Shown piece by piece: positions 1 to 12,240 of a stretch of DNA of 64,000 bases. The position numbers and the translations under genes are program-made. The DNA is from Moniliophthora roreri. Taxonomy: Eukaryota > Basidiomycota > Agaricomycetes > Agaricales > Marasmiaceae. The notes under the pieces are model-generated. The model was not told the origin of the DNA and searched no databases. It worked only from the letters and a program-made list of their open reading frames with translations. Location: NCBI GenBank assembly GCA_001466705.2, contig LATX02000199.1:186001-250000 (forward strand). The letters are read 5' to 3'. Positions within the stretch are counted from its first letter, which is position 1. The number at the start of each line of letters is the position of its first letter.

Positions 1-1836
1 TCATAACCCTCCCCAGAAACCGCTGGTTCCACACAAGGGCGCGAAATAACCTCGTGTTGCTGTGAAGAAATGAAGGTTCCGTCATGAACCGTGATGCTCC
101 AAGGTGTTCCCTACGATGAACTTGGGCTTAGTGCGAATTTGATGGGTTAACAGACTCTCGACTCCTTTACTGCATCAACCACAGATAGCTTGAAACGCAA
201 GGTGACACTGCACGGTTGGCTGGTGCTCATTGCCATGATACAGTAAGCGGTAGTCATCGATTGCGAAGGAGTGTGAGAAGGTCCTAGGACAGGTAGAATT
301 CGTCGTGACGATACTTGGCGCGTCACCTGGCACCAAGTGATTTTCCTCTCGTTCACAACCTCCCATCTTGTATCCTTCGCAACTCTTGTCGCTCCTACTC
401 CGTACTGACGGCTGATCAACATTATCAGAATCTCTCCAAGACCACGTCAAACCTCATTCCCCTAGGTATACCATTATCCGGCCAGCTCGTGTGCCTATAC
501 CAGTACTACAGGCCAGCAAAAATCGACTCTACCAAAAAATCCCTCAAGGAAGGAGTTGCGGATAAGAAGAAGAAAGAAAAAAGGCATCAGGTTTTGGCTG
601 TTTAATGTGTTTTGGTGGAAGGCTGTGAGGTCGAGTATGTTGAGTCTACAAGAGAAGGGGAGAAACTCGCTTCCACTCAGAGCGATGTGTGGAGAAGGAA
701 AGGATAATGGTGTAGTTCGGATCTTGGCGTTGAGCTGTGACTGTTGATAAGAGTCCAAGGAGACTGAGCACGGTGCTTCGATGCGTTCCCGATACCAGTT
801 CGCCCACGTCCTTCTCTTGTTACATCACTTAATCCTGACGATGTGCAGATTTCATTATCATCGACCACGTTCTTTTGCTCAACGGAACCTTATGTGATCC
901 TCGAGAACGAACAAGTGGAGGGCTTTGAGCTCCGGATAGTGTACCCAACTGACAAGTTACCTCGTTGCACAACGAGTCAACTTGTCCCATATCTCGGTTC
1001 TCTTCACATGCACCCGAATGCATCATCTCCTGAACAATTCCAACATTGGCACCTCACCGCGCAGCCTTGCGCGCTCAAAGCCACATTTCCTTTCGCCCTT
1101 TAGCAGACCAAACAAGATTAGGACGATATGATATCCTGGAGTGACGTGGAGGAGAGGAAAAGATCACTACAGGGGATGCGGCCACTGGAACGTGTTGTAG
1201 ATTCGACGAAGGGGTCACCAAGCGGTTTACGTGGGGCTTTTCAGCCTCATCCTAGAAGAACAGAAGACAATCATTACATACCCGACAAGGCTTTTTTGGT
1301 GACCAGAAACAGAACTAACGACCCTGGTACTTCAAAACACATCGTCATCGTCACCTCCAGTGAGGAAGAGGGTCAAGATTTGCGCAGCTGTCATTGCGTA
1401 CCCATGGGCAGAGCGAACGAGAATGCTGCTGGAGCATATCTTAATCTGTCTCACTCATGAATGCCCAGAGGAGTTTGGATGCGTTCCGGGCAGGGGATAG
1501 TTGTCATCGCCGATGAAGATGGTACGCTGGGTGAAATTGGCGTGAAGTCTTATGTTCGGAGCGGATGCACCACTCGGATGAACATAGATTATAGAGGTGG
1601 AGGGTGTTATGGACACCTTGTTGGACGCTTGGGCTCGTTTGTTTGGGCTTCCTGTACACTTCAATGTTGGCACTGGCATTTCTTGTACCGTAGGGTGGGC
1701 TTAGACTAGGCTCTGGATTCGTAGGCAGCTCTATCGCGTCAATGTTCAGCGAGCCAGGAATGTGACATTTGTGTGACAACGCTGGACGCGGCCGGCGTTT
1801 ATTCAACTTTTTGGACACTTCCAACCCAACGCCGTC
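1..1836. other. No gene recognised
   Basis: Only short open frames occur here on both strands, and none shows a motif I recognise or joins to another by convincing splice sites. A plus-strand frame at about 843-1103 and a minus-strand frame at 1504-1824 are the longest. Neither is supported by anything beyond being open. Confidence 0.4.
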
Positions 1837-2424
1837 ATGATCAGCGAGGCAAAAAGGACTGCAAATCGCGTTGCATCAGCCAATTATCGCAAGCGGCAGG
1901 TGTTGAATCACCGTTATTCCGGGAATAGGGACTTACCTCACCTTATAGGAATCCAGAGCTCACTCGTATGCAGGCTCGCGATAGGATGCGACGACGACGC
2001 CTTCTGTTGAAGCAGGCAAAGGCAGATGGGACGCAGTCTAGTGGAGACAAACATCAGACGGAACATTTGGCCAGTGGGCCATCTCCTTGTCCCCCGAGAT
2101 ACAGGATGAAGGTCAATGATGATGGTGGGCGTCGCGCGTGAGTATCATATCCACCTCTCTCAGTATTTATTGAACACCAGCGCTAGTGTCCCCAATTCGA
2201 AGAACTGGCATCTCGACCCACAATCTTGCACCATTACACCGGATGTATATACAACACAAGGCCCTTTCTTGCCCGCACAGGCATCCCAGCCGCATCTGTT
2301 TCCATACCCGTGTTATCCTGGCGTTCCAAACCAGCCACATGTGTTTCCTTACCCATTTTATCCTGTCCCGCATTGGCCAATATGTCCCACTTGTTGTCAT
2401 TGTCCGCCAATGTCTTACAAATAG
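1837..2424 (+). CDS. Small protein with Arg-rich basic region and Pro/Tyr-rich tail
   Basis: Function is unknown. The first exon encodes a short stretch around RVASANYRKR. The next encodes NPELTRMQARDRMRRRR, a charged pattern (YR.R...EL.R..ARDRM) that I associate with unannotated Agaricomycete proteins. A GT-AG intron at about 2140-2182 then joins in frame to a tail with two copies of a HxFPYPxYPVP-like unit and a CPTCCHCPP cluster before the stop. The join between the first two exons keeps frame only if the intron begins with GC, or if one base is off, so the upstream model is shaky. The true start could lie further 5'. It could also be a decaying gene. Confidence 0.4.
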
Positions 2425-3846
2425 TGGTTGATATACGTGAATCGAGTGAATTGGGATTGTATGTTCTCAGTCAAGATACCAGAGGAACTCGCTTTTGCGC
2501 TGCTTAGCATTCTTCAATAGCTGGGTGAGATTTCCCTGGGCAGCAGGTTCATTCCTTCCCAAGCTTCAAAGTCCTATAGGTCTTTGATAGGTCTCATGGA
2601 TGCTGCGATCCTACTCAGGCACACAATTCCGAGCGTCCACTGTCCAGTTTGTTATACCCGTTCCGCCGCACACGACGCCCCTCATACAACCCTTCCTCGC
2701 GCCCTCTTACACGCGCCCTCGTTTGGTCTACGCTTCAAGCCTCAGGTTCGGTCCCTGTGAATTCCAATCTGATACCGTGCCTGATTGCCGCTTGGACGAT
2801 TCTGACATATTGAACTCGTTCAGAACGACTGGATGACTTCCCGTAAGGTTTTCCGCCTGAAACCAAGCAATTAATTGTCTCAGAAGGATCATCCGAAGTT
2901 TTCCCGCATGAGCCCTTATTAATAAGATTTGAAATGAAAAGGTCGTTCTAAATCTATTTGTATGTATGAGATCTAGGAGGCCTCTGGAGTCTGGACCTCC
3001 CTAAATGCGTTTTCGTGCGTTTTCGCCTCTCGTTTCAAATTTCTCCCCTTACCCCATCAGCAAACCTGCCAAGGTGCCGGCTTTTTGCCGCTTTTAAGCA
3101 TTTGCCGGTGCCTTCCGGCGGTCAAGCGCCCCAATCATCGCACTTTTCTCACTCACGGTCAGACTCGTTTTGGGCCATTTCACTTGCACTATACCCTGAT
3201 TGTAAGCCTTACTGAATATCTTTACATTTGGATAAAGGAGGGATGACAGAGAACCTAGTAGGCTGGCAGCTTTTTTGGGCTCGGACCTAACTTGCGGCAT
3301 TCTCACTTTTCGGCCAGAAATTCCTAAAAAAGGCGAGAAAAGCGGACCAAAATGTAAGCAAAATCACGTGCTAGGCTTCCTGCCCCTCTTTTTCGAAAGA
3401 CTGCCAGCCTTCATCCACGCAAACATGCCCAAGGCGTTGCGTATTTTACCTCTTCTATGTCATGAGGAAGGCATGACATCTCTGATCACCAACTCTGAAA
3501 GTATGCTGCACAACAAAGCATAAGAGTAAGGCCATACTGCCTCACGCCTCCAATGCATCCGGAGCTCACGGTGTTCTTCGGAACTCCAGTCTAGCCGTTC
3601 GTTGAGGGCCTTACGGTAGCGCCATGGTGAATTAATTCGTTCATTGAAATAATATGATATTTCCCTCAGAAAGTCCTTAGAATCGACGGATGAGAATCAA
3701 AACAAGTCATCCACTCTTTGACGTCGAACCCTTCAAATATCAGTACATACATAAATAGTGTCCGATAGGCACAAGTAATAAGGATCAACAAATAGGAAGT
3801 AGACAAGTCGCTTTTGTAGGGATTCGCTACCAGGCTTGTATCGTTC
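2425..3846. other. No gene recognised
   Basis: There are short open frames only. The segment around 3000-3400 is rich in TTTTCG and TTTTTGCC-like strings, but I could not link it to a known element. Confidence 0.4.
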
Positions 3847-5377
3847 TTAGATTCTAATCGCTTTTGCAAATATAGAATTGGAGTGCCCGCTCTTCGTAAC
3901 TAAAGCGATGCTGGACCCTCGTTCTAGGTCCAAGCTGCGTACCCCTGAAGTTTGGTCACTATTAGTGGCACTGGCAGAGACGCGCGAGGGTTCAAATTGC
4001 AAAGGGGAGACCATTCGAGACTCGTGTACAGGGCTTTCCGCCCACCCGAGACTTGTGCGTAGCATAATCAACGTTGGTGCAATTCCCTAAGTATAGATGT
4101 GAGAGTGTGTGAAAAGTCGATCAAAAACATTCCACACGTACGACCATGAGGGCTATGACCGAGTTCAGCCCTAATCCGTAACCCAAACTGCTCGCAGAAT
4201 GTATAATCACTACGTTCGTAATGAGGCTTGCTGAGTAAATAAACCCAGATTCGATACTGAGAGGCTTATGAGAGATGGAACAGACTCATTCTCAGGATGT
4301 GCTCACAGGACTAATATTATCCTCTTGTACGTTCGCTCGGTTGCCTGATCCAAGTATGTTCGGGCATTCCGTGTCCTCCACCAAATACGACCAGCTGTGG
4401 AGGCAAGGGTCAACATATGTCTTCTCGAACGAAAAGTAAAGAGTCTCTATACCAATCATCAATGTCAAAAGGGTGGTGTTGGCGGCATTAGCGATGAGGA
4501 AAACCTCGTCCACGGTGTTTGCACTCATGGCTAGCTCATACTGATACGCTCCCGCAGCGGCGTAAAATACCACATGTCCAATGAAACCCATTACTATCCA
4601 TGTCTCAATGTCCAGACGAGAAACAGAAACTCGATGGGAGATTACCGTTGGTACAAAGACAAATCAAGAAAGGAATAATGAAGATTTGCTTCTTAGACTC
4701 CCAGATGAGGAAGCACCGGTATAACTGTGGATGTGCGTTTATGTCGAACACTCGTAAGAAAAGGATGAAGTGTACCCACAAGGATACCATCCGCAATGGT
4801 GCTACTCATACGAGTCAGAATTAGGTCTTTGAAACGTTGTTTGTCACGTACTTGGCTAGAACATATGATATTCCATGAAAGGCACTGCCAATAGTCATCA
4901 ACAATGCTCGGAGGTGGAGAACTTGATAGGTCACTCACTCAAGAACTAGGTGGAGGGTATTATTGGGCATCTCCCAATCCATCAGAGGTTCGATATCCTT
5001 CGTCGAGGCCGCGTGGAAGCCTAGAACGGCCTCTCTGAGCACGATGCTAGCCCCTAGCAAAGCAGATGACACTGATAATATAAAGAGCGTGATCATGCAG
5101 CCGAGATGGAACTTGTTGTTCGCCATGTTTGAACGCGTGCGCATAAAGTAGATCACCATTCCGAAGAGTAGAATATAGAAGCCTGAACAGCGTTAGCAAT
5201 ACCAAGGGAATTACCAACTGCCGCTCACCAAGGAACAACAATGTCAACTGTTTCCCCTTTGAGTGAGTGCCAATCGCAAAGTCTGTGATAAAGGATACTT
5301 ACACCAACAGAAACAAACGGAACCAACAAAACACCTTGAACAGAGTAAATGGATTCGAAGGCGAATTCATTAGACAT
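3847..5377 (-). CDS. Polytopic membrane protein, Agaricomycete 7TM-like family (copy A)
   Basis: The gene reads right to left with several short introns. The start is at MSNEFAFESIYSVQGVLL, which matches the other copies. Exons then encode hydrophobic segments, including FYILLFGMVIYFM, a GILVG exon end, QLYRCFLIWESKKQ and LLTLMIGIETLYFS. The C-terminal cytoplasmic-looking tail contains MLRTSLGWAESP and SLDLERGS. The QLYRCxxxW segment and the RTSLG-L-S tail are shared with the copies at 12.7 and 38.6 kb. No lesion was seen, so this copy is probably functional. The family is common in mushroom genomes and has no established function to my knowledge; a receptor-like role is only a guess from topology. 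A TATA-like string lies about 95 nt upstream of the start, near 5472-5477. Confidence 0.65.
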
Positions 5378-5929
5378 TTCTGCAAGGAGGACGAAATGGG
5401 AAGAATACAAAGGTTCGACAATGCTAGGGTGGCTGCAGGTTTGCCTTAAATCTTATCGGACCCGGGAAGTGTATATAACGGCGGCAAGGACATGAGCTAG
5501 AGCATATTCACAAGGCGTTTCCAAGCCGTAGATGGCGGTGTAGAAAAATGAAATAGTGCAAGAAAGTTATGCAAGAGCATGTGGTGGTTTGCAATTGTGG
5601 AAGATTTGGCACCACGGACGATTGGCGCCTAGGTCCCCACTTCTTGCCTGCATGCAGTCTCTCGCCCTTTGAATTGCTGGAACCTCGCTAGCATCTCGCC
5701 TGCTTCATATCATGTCTTCATGCAAAAGAATTTGATTATACTTATGTCTTATGTCGGGTTACGGCTCATAGCCTCTCAGTGGAGGCGCGATAGTATCCAT
5801 TGCGGTGCACTGAAGCCGAGGTGTGTATTTTCGCGTTCTTAAGTTTGTCCAATGTGTTTTTGAACACCTGACTTACTACAGGCGAATGAAGATGCCCAAG
5901 ACGAATCGAGTTATGAATTTAATCGTGGT

Positions 5930-7030
5930 TCCCTCACCTCTCGATTTCGAGACGGTCCGGATCACGTAGCTGTGCTGGAGATTGTGATCAAGTTGTGGTA
6001 GAAAAAGTATGTCTCGGGTATGTCTCGAGTTCCCTATCGACATTCACTTGACTCAATGCACATTCTAGTTGAAACATCCAGCTACAAGCACGTTCGAAAT
6101 CCCACGAAACTTGAAGCATCCTTCCCGGTGGAAACAATACTTTTCCTTAGGATCACGCGCCGACTATTCATAATCAATACACTCCCTCCATGTCCTTCGA
6201 ATTAGATGCTGTCAAGGTTAGGCGAGGATGTTGAAGATAGATGAGACTCGGTGGTAGACTGGCTATAGTCATTCCGGTGAGCTCCATGCCAACTCCTCCT
6301 CGTTGCTGTTGCTTAATCACCCTCTTTTTTCACAGTACAAAATAGCCCTCGTCAAATGCGCAAAGGACAAGTCTCCGGGACGGGCAGACGGATGTCGAAG
6401 CTGGGTGAACATGAACGAGACAGGCGACCGTGGAGAACTTTACTTAAACCTCGAACTCGGACATCGGAAACATCTCTCGGAAAAGGTTCCGATGCTTGAA
6501 CTACCCCCCACTTGTTTCGACCCAGTCGAACATGTCGCCATACCTCTATCAGTTGCATGAGTGTAGATGCAGAGGGGCGCAATGTTTTATGCCTGGAGAA
6601 GGGTATATTGTGGATCTTGGGCTCAGAGGACCGGAAGTTTTTGGTTCTTGAGCAAGAGCGGCTGGAAATGACACTGTTATTGATGATATCCTCAGCATCA
6701 GCCAGGCAGATCGCCCCCATCTCGCTATCACTGTCGTCGCGTTCCCCGTCAGGATAGGGCTTTCTCCAATCATGCTTCAGGTGTACTACTCTTTCGGATA
6801 TTTGTCCTCCCTCGGTCATAGTCGAATATTGATTGTAGAGGCGAAGCGCAGCAGGAATAACGAGCGTCATGTTAGCTACTGGGCTTGGGGTACTAATGAA
6901 CAGTTTATTCTTGACGATATACCCATGTCATTTCCCTCATTCTCCATTCACTTAGAGATAATGTGGTGCTCCTAAGTTCGAGGAACGCTTGGGGGTGTTA
7001 GGTATCCAGAAGAAGGTGAGATATATGGAG
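5930..7030. repeat. Dispersed degenerate repeat R2, copy 1
   Basis: This segment can be aligned by eye with 16590-17690 in the same orientation. Shared landmarks are CGGTCCGG(A/G)TCACGTAGCTGT near 5950 and 16610, the ACTCCCTCCAT block near 6180 and 16940, and the GAACGCGACGACAGT block on the minus strand near 6740 and 17390. The copies have diverged by many substitutions and indels, so the duplication is old. It lies between membrane-protein copy A and a P450. I saw no terminal inverted repeats or transposase. Confidence 0.55.
6352..6870 (-). pseudogene. Open frame inside R2 copy 1, partly conserved in copy 2
   Basis: This 172-codon frame begins MTLVIPAALRLYNQYS and includes the acidic run GERDDSDSEMG. 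Copy 2 of the repeat (17206-17607) keeps the same frame in that part: MTFVTLSCCVSLL, then EERDDSRGEVE and RLADA. Conservation of the ERDDS and LADA blocks suggests the repeat carries an old coding segment with a hydrophobic stretch followed by a charged tail. No family was recognised and the surrounding exons are broken, so it is treated as a relic. Confidence 0.3.
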
Positions 7031-7718
7031 CCGGGGGCAATCCGAGCACTACATAGTACCAACTCCTCGCGTTCGCCGACTCTTCACAAGTTTCCAACCC
7101 ACCAACCTCACACCAACCCCTCGTCAGAATTTGTCGTGGATACGGGACACAACGTCACAGTATTTGCCAGGCTCACACCGAGGATATCGAGTCGGCGATG
7201 CAGTCTACAAGTCTGCGTAAAAGCAACGGATAAAATAGTAGCGTTCTCGGCCCATTCTTGGAACTGTCTGAACTCGTTACTTCTTCCTTGACTCGGGCAG
7301 GAGAGGTGCAATGAGCGCCGCATGCCCGTTGGGTTCCAGTGCATTTGAGGTTTAGACGAGGTTGCATATATCCACTGGAGATCGGCCTGGCAGAGATGAG
7401 ACTTGGAGTAGTATTGCCGGTCGGACCCCCAACCCCCCAACAACTACCGAAAAATCAAAATCCAAACATCCTCGTTATTTCAGCCTGATTTCGTACCTCT
7501 ATCCGGTATCACTGTCTTTCACGTCGCGGGGACAGGCAGCAGAGGATTCCGGCGACAACGCGCTCACTACCACTGGTCATGATTTGTCGAGTATTGCAGG
7601 GATTTACATGAAAGAGTGAGGGCAGTGACACGTCCATTTGATAGTCGGCGTAATAGATAAGATTCTACATCAATAAAATTGAAACAACAGAATATAGTTT
7701 ATATCGGTTAGTCGGACA
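7031..7718. other. No gene recognised
   Basis: This is the interval between repeat R2 and the 3' end of the P450. Only short frames are seen. Confidence 0.4.
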
Positions 7719-9904
7719 CTAAGCAGATCTCCTTCTGAACATGACCTTGGCCGCTTGGTTGGGGCTTATCGACCCTGCAAAGACCATCGAGGGCGGGAAT
7801 CCAGCATCGTCTTTAAACTTCACGTCATATTTCATCAAGACGTGGGCAAGCATAGCCTTGAGCTCGTTCACAGCAAAGAAACGACCTGGACTGTAAGAGC
7901 ATAAGCGGTGGTCAAGTTTACATTTGTCAAGGAGCCCACCATGCGTGTTTTCCTGCAGAGAGTAGTTGGCGAGTTAGTGATCAAGACATTCATACAGCTC
8001 GGACGTCTCACCTGTTCCAAAGTTGACCCAGTCCAAAGTGGGAGTCACCACCTGGTGTTTGACACCTTCACCCTCCATGTCTCTTAGCTTTGCAAAACGA
8101 GCGGCATTGAAATCATCCGGAGCAGGATACGTGTCCTGTGACGTTCGACCAATCAGTTAAGAAACCCGAAGAAAGTGAAGACAAGACTTGCCACATCATA
8201 ATGGACGTGGTATGAGGCAGCTGCGACTTTGGTACCTGCAGGTACGAGAGAACCGTCTGTGAGCCTGAAATCCTTCTTGGTGACACGAACCATCCCGACT
8301 GCGTCTTGCGGTTAGTACAGTAACGGATTGGAGGGAAAAACTAACATACCGGGACCAGCGCCGACGTGTCTCTGGGGACTCTTTCAAGAAGCTGTCCATG
8401 AGACGCATTTGTACCATCGCTGCTTTACTCCACCCTTTTGTGCCAACGGTCGTTGCAACTTCCTCACGAAGGGGTCCAGCAAGATGGGGGTTCGCAGCCA
8501 AGTGATATAGCGCGTGCGTAAAGGACATCTGATTGCACAAGATCAGCCAGCTTCTAGACAGGGGGAACTTTGGCAACGCGCATACAGATGTAGTGTGGAT
8601 GGCAGCAAAATTCACGGCGAGGACTCTCAAAACCCAATCTTCTACTAATCCTTTCTGCCAGTCCTCTGCAGCATATTCCATGAGGTCGATTAGCCACGAG
8701 ATATAATCATTCTGGAGTTTCAACGAGATGGTCAGTCAGAGAGTCAGTACAAAGAACTGCAAAAGAATATCATACGGGCTTGTCGGGCCACTCCTTCCCA
8801 TATTCTTGTTGCATTTTTAGACGCTCTTCGATGATCGGACCTAGATGTTTCATAGCACGGCCAAAAAAGTGCTCCCTCTTGGTGAAAATACGACCGACAA
8901 TGCTAGCATTTGCCAATATGAGTAGAGCCCATTTCAGGAACCGGAAAAGCATACGGGTGCAGAGCTTCGGGAAAAAGGCTAATCAGTGCTGAGCTAATGG
9001 CAACGCTGACGGTAAAATTGATGTTCAGGTCGCAGTAATCAGGATCACGGCCTAAAGCAAAGGATTAGTGTTGCTGCTGATGGGGTATGGTCTGCTTATC
9101 TTACACAACGGCAACCCTACGAGCATCCGATTACTTGTTCGGACTACGATGTTGTGCACTGCCTCGACAGCTGGGATCTCAACCCAGATCTACATTTTTC
9201 ACTGAGTTGAGGGTCACAAAAGAAGGCGTAAACTCACCATGGTCTTTGACTGGGATATTATCGTTGAAGGCCGCTACAATCTCGTCCCGAAGATCATCAA
9301 ATCTAGGGACAATATTCCGTGTGAGAAGTGTGCGGATGACTTCAATGTGGTAAGGATTATTGTGCAACGCTGGGGAAATGGTGTAACTCGCTTTGAGGAG
9401 CTATCACAAAAATGTTCACAAGTCGTGGCACACTGAGTATATAAGCACGCACATCTTCGATTGCCTCCAAGTTGGAAAGTTCTTTTTCCGGTGCACGTCG
9501 GATATCGTCAATAAGCTTCGGTCCATTGACTACCACTTGCCATCCATCCAGTGTAGGGATTTTGAAGGCCCTACCAGGATACTGTGTCGCGTCAAAACTG
9601 GTGAATTCAACAACATTATTCTACTCACCTTGCGACAGCCCTCTTCAATGAGCTCGCATCCATGGAATAGATATCGCCATATAGTATAGTATGAAGAAAG
9701 GATACCATCGGGCCCGACGGTAGGAATCGCATCCGGCTGTTCCACAAATAAATATACGATTTTGGAAAGCGGTTTGAAAAAGCGAACCTTGGAGCGAGTA
9801 CGATAAGCTTTGACATATTTCAACGTCAGGAGGGCGATTAGACTGCTAGCAACGAGTGTTGCTCTATCGAGAAGAAAACTCCAGGACATGTTGGGCATTG
9901 ACAA
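7719..9904 (-). CDS. Cytochrome P450 monooxygenase, apparently frameshifted
   Basis: This is a heme-thiolate monooxygenase, probably anchored in the ER by the N-terminal hydrophobic stretch (LVASSLIALLTLKYVKAY). Substrate is unknown. Exons in order encode FKIPTLDGWQVVVNGPKL, VRTLLTRNIVPRFDDL-like helix C text, GRIFTKREHFFGRAMKHLGP, NDYISWLIDLMEYA, VLAVNFAAIHTTS (I-helix region) and HALYHLAANPHLAGPLREE. The heme loop is rebuilt across a 13-nt exon as FGTGKHACPGRFFA, and the protein ends FRRRSA. In the K-helix the frame gives KESPETRRR. Dropping one base from the four-base run at 8374-8377 gives KESQRHVGAGP, which matches the ExxR motif and joins in frame to GMVRVTKKDF. So the gene is either a recent pseudogene or contains one sequence error. 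Confidence 0.75.
7940..7952 (-). other. 13-nt micro-exon carrying the P450 heme-loop GKHA
   Basis: Two introns flank 13 coding bases that supply GKHA and the first two bases of the heme-ligand Cys codon. The next exon supplies the third base followed by PGRFFAVNEL. Both flanking introns have GT-AG ends, and without this exon the conserved heme motif cannot be read. Confidence 0.7.
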
Positions 9905-11039
9905 GGGGTGCCGTCCGAAGATCCGGGATCTGTTAGCAGGCTGCGCTGCTTATGACAAACAATGGAGCCCATGGCCACAAGCATCACAGCCCTTTACCCT
10001 TTGACTGACTATATGGAGACTTGTGTACAGCAGAAAGAATACCCCCTTAGTGCTTAAGCAAAGTAGAGCTCACAGGAAGGCTCGTCCGACTCGAAGAACC
10101 AACTATTTGTCCTCGCTAACCTATCACATCGCCACAAGTGCATTGTATCGGTGCACTTATATTCTGGGACAATTTGGCGAGGCGAAATTCACGTAGGACC
10201 GCAGTGGCCGATCGACAAGGAGATTGCGAGTGAGGTTATTGGTGTGTATTCTCTGGAGGAGCACTAAGTAGGATGCGTGGGTATCACATCACGCCTCCGA
10301 GTCCCTACCACCAATGGAGGCCGCAGCTGTCCGTTATCCGAGTTTAGACAAGTTGATGATGCTGTCTGGCGCGAGGAAAACTTGGCAGTGGTTCTCCGGT
10401 GCAACCGAACGAGAGAGATGTACAGAGCCACGAGTCATTGTTATCATCTACCACATACGGTGACTCGCACGGCATTCGAAATGTACCCAACCCTTGATAT
10501 ATCTCTTCAGCTTCTAGAGGAGGTACGGGCAGCCTAAAGCTGGAGTCTCCGATGGTAGTGTCAAAGGTGATCTTGCCGGTGATGACATCGAGACATACCT
10601 CAACCCAATTGCGCAATAAAAAGACCTCTAGACCATGACAGCTGATTTTTCGATCCCTCCGAATGCTCCCTGTGTCGGCTAGACTGGCCTGGGGCTCCCA
10701 ACTATTCATTCTGTCACCTCCAAATGATGTTTGGGTTCTGCGGTACCAGCCTTTCGACCTGAGGCCTGAATACTTGTTATATATGTATGGGTGTTGTTTA
10801 GCCCGCCATTCTTGAGTAATTTATCGTAGACGCCAACGGAAAAGAGGAGAGAAGATGATTGGCCGTCGACATCAGCGGTGAAGAGAAGATAAGTATGGTA
10901 TTTGCGTGAGGCGGTGAAGAAGACATCCTGCTGAGGACGGTTATTACCGTCATGATCATGACAACTGTCCTTGCGCCTTAGAACGACCGATTCGACTATC
11001 TTCTTCGGTGGCTACGCCATATTCGAGCTAATGTCCAGT
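9905..11039. other. Gene-poor interval
   Basis: This lies upstream of the P450. Apart from one unsupported minus-strand frame (10344-10709) I see no gene. Confidence 0.4.
10344..10709 (-). CDS. Hypothetical open frame, 121 codons
   Basis: The frame is open from MNSWEPQASLADTG to a stop and includes VEVCLDVITGKITFDTTIGD and RLPVPPLEAEEIYQGLG. The amino-acid mix looks protein-like, but I recognise no domain, and no splice partner or signal peptide is evident. It may be a gene remnant or chance. Confidence 0.25.
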   Translation of the reverse strand: MNSWEPQASLADTGSIRRDRKISCHGLEVFLLRNWVEVCLDVITGKITFDTTIGDSSFRLPVPPLEAEEIYQGLGTFRMPCESPYVVDDNNDSWLCTSLSFGCTGEPLPSFPRARQHHQLV

Positions 11040-12240
11040 TGAAGGCGCGAAGAGAATACTGAATAGGTGTGTTTCGCCATAGTCATCTCAATACAATATT
11101 TTGACACGAGATCTCCCTGCGCAGTCCTACATCTGATTATTCCCTATTCTTATTCTCAGTTGAACTTGGACGTCCAGCTCCAAACGTTCCAGATTATCCA
11201 GACAAACGTTCCACCACCAAACTCGGTCGAATGTCAATTGCAAGAGGGTTTCCTCGTCCTTTTACACCTAGTTCGCCATTACCGGGCCTCAGTACCGCCT
11301 AGCCGACCCTAGGATTGCCCCAGGACTTTCATAAAATATTCCGACGCGTTTTCCTTTTGTTTTTTCGAGAAGAACTCCTACTCTTCTAGCATCCTCGTCG
11401 AGTTCATACCTCCGCCTTCCGAGCCCTCCAAAGTCATTTATCATGGTACCTTTTCCACACCCGCAGCACCGTCACCGCCAAATTTCATATATCATCAGAT
11501 CGATTTCTACCTACTTTGCCCACAACCATGACAACGCCAATCGGCTGGTGTTCTCTTGCTCTGGGACGGGAAGGCGCTGACCTGGAAGCATTGAATACTT
11601 GAGGTACTTGAAGAAGACGGGCGATTCTACATTAGGAAATTGAACATGGTGTTTTCGTGTCTTCCTTTTCAGTCCGAACCAGGACTGTCACTACCAGCGA
11701 AAGCACCATATCCACGTTCAGCGCCTCGGATGGTAGGGAGAACACGTTTCCACGCCCATCGCTGAAGGATGTGGCATTGAACAGATAACGAGCAAGAGCC
11801 GCTCGTTTTTTGCTGGGTGATGGACATCAGGAGACGAGATCAAGAGATACATACCGAGAAAGTTGTCGATGCTGAATGATGCAGAACGAAGGTAGTGCGT
11901 GTATCCAATGTTAAGCGTATCCTCGAATAACATTCTTTCTCGTTTAGGTTTACCGATCTCTTGGCCTGGCTGGACGATTTTTGTATCAAGAAGGACCGCC
12001 GAACTCAACCCTCGGCCGACACTATCTCAATCGCTGTCGATTGTATCTGGTCCCTCCCTTCTTTCCCATATGACATATCTGTGGCTTTGGGGATGAGCCT
12101 TGATGCGTCACGGCTTGATGTTCGTAGTTCTCATCATTTTCTAATGCATCTTATCATGATTCCCGGAATGATGATCAACAATATCGAGGATTGATGGGTT
12201 CATGAGCACTTGGGAAGCTCGTAGCGAGCGGGTCGGGAAG
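11040..12240. repeat. Dispersed repeat R1, copy 1 (upstream of membrane-protein gene)
   Basis: This segment shares a string of landmarks with 15510-16560 and 23330-25330. They include TAGGTGTGTTTCGCCATA followed by ATACAATATTTTGACAC, then ACGTCCAGCTCCAAACGTT, then TTGCCCACAACC, then TTGAACATGGTG with TTTCGTGTCTTCCTT. The copies are clearly diverged. Copy 1 and copy 3 are each followed within a few hundred bases by a copy of the same membrane-protein gene in the same orientation, so they belong to one duplicated block. Confidence 0.65.
11632..12008 (-). CDS. Two-exon open frame in repeat R1 copy 1
   Basis: Exon 1 begins MSSAVLLDTKIVQPGQEIG and ends SASFSIDNFL. A GT-AG intron with acceptor CGAG joins in frame to AALARYLFNATSFSDGRG, then LPSEALNVDMVLSLVVTVLV, and ends EDTKTPCSIS. 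The product is roughly 107 residues with one candidate membrane segment near its end. Copy 3 (about 24676-25100) has the same splice site and parts of the same frame but contains stops, so the frame was probably once coding. No family was recognised. The upstream start is uncertain and the piece may be the 3' end of a longer gene. Confidence 0.35.

Noticed and set aside
3000..3400. Possible small transposon because of TTTTCG-rich repeats
   Set aside because: No terminal inverted repeats, target-site duplication or second full copy could be found by eye.
8940..8960. Apparent second frameshift in the 7.7-9.9 kb P450
   Set aside because: A GTATGC...CTAG intron of about 50 nt removes the out-of-frame text and joins EALHP to IVGRIFTKRE in frame.
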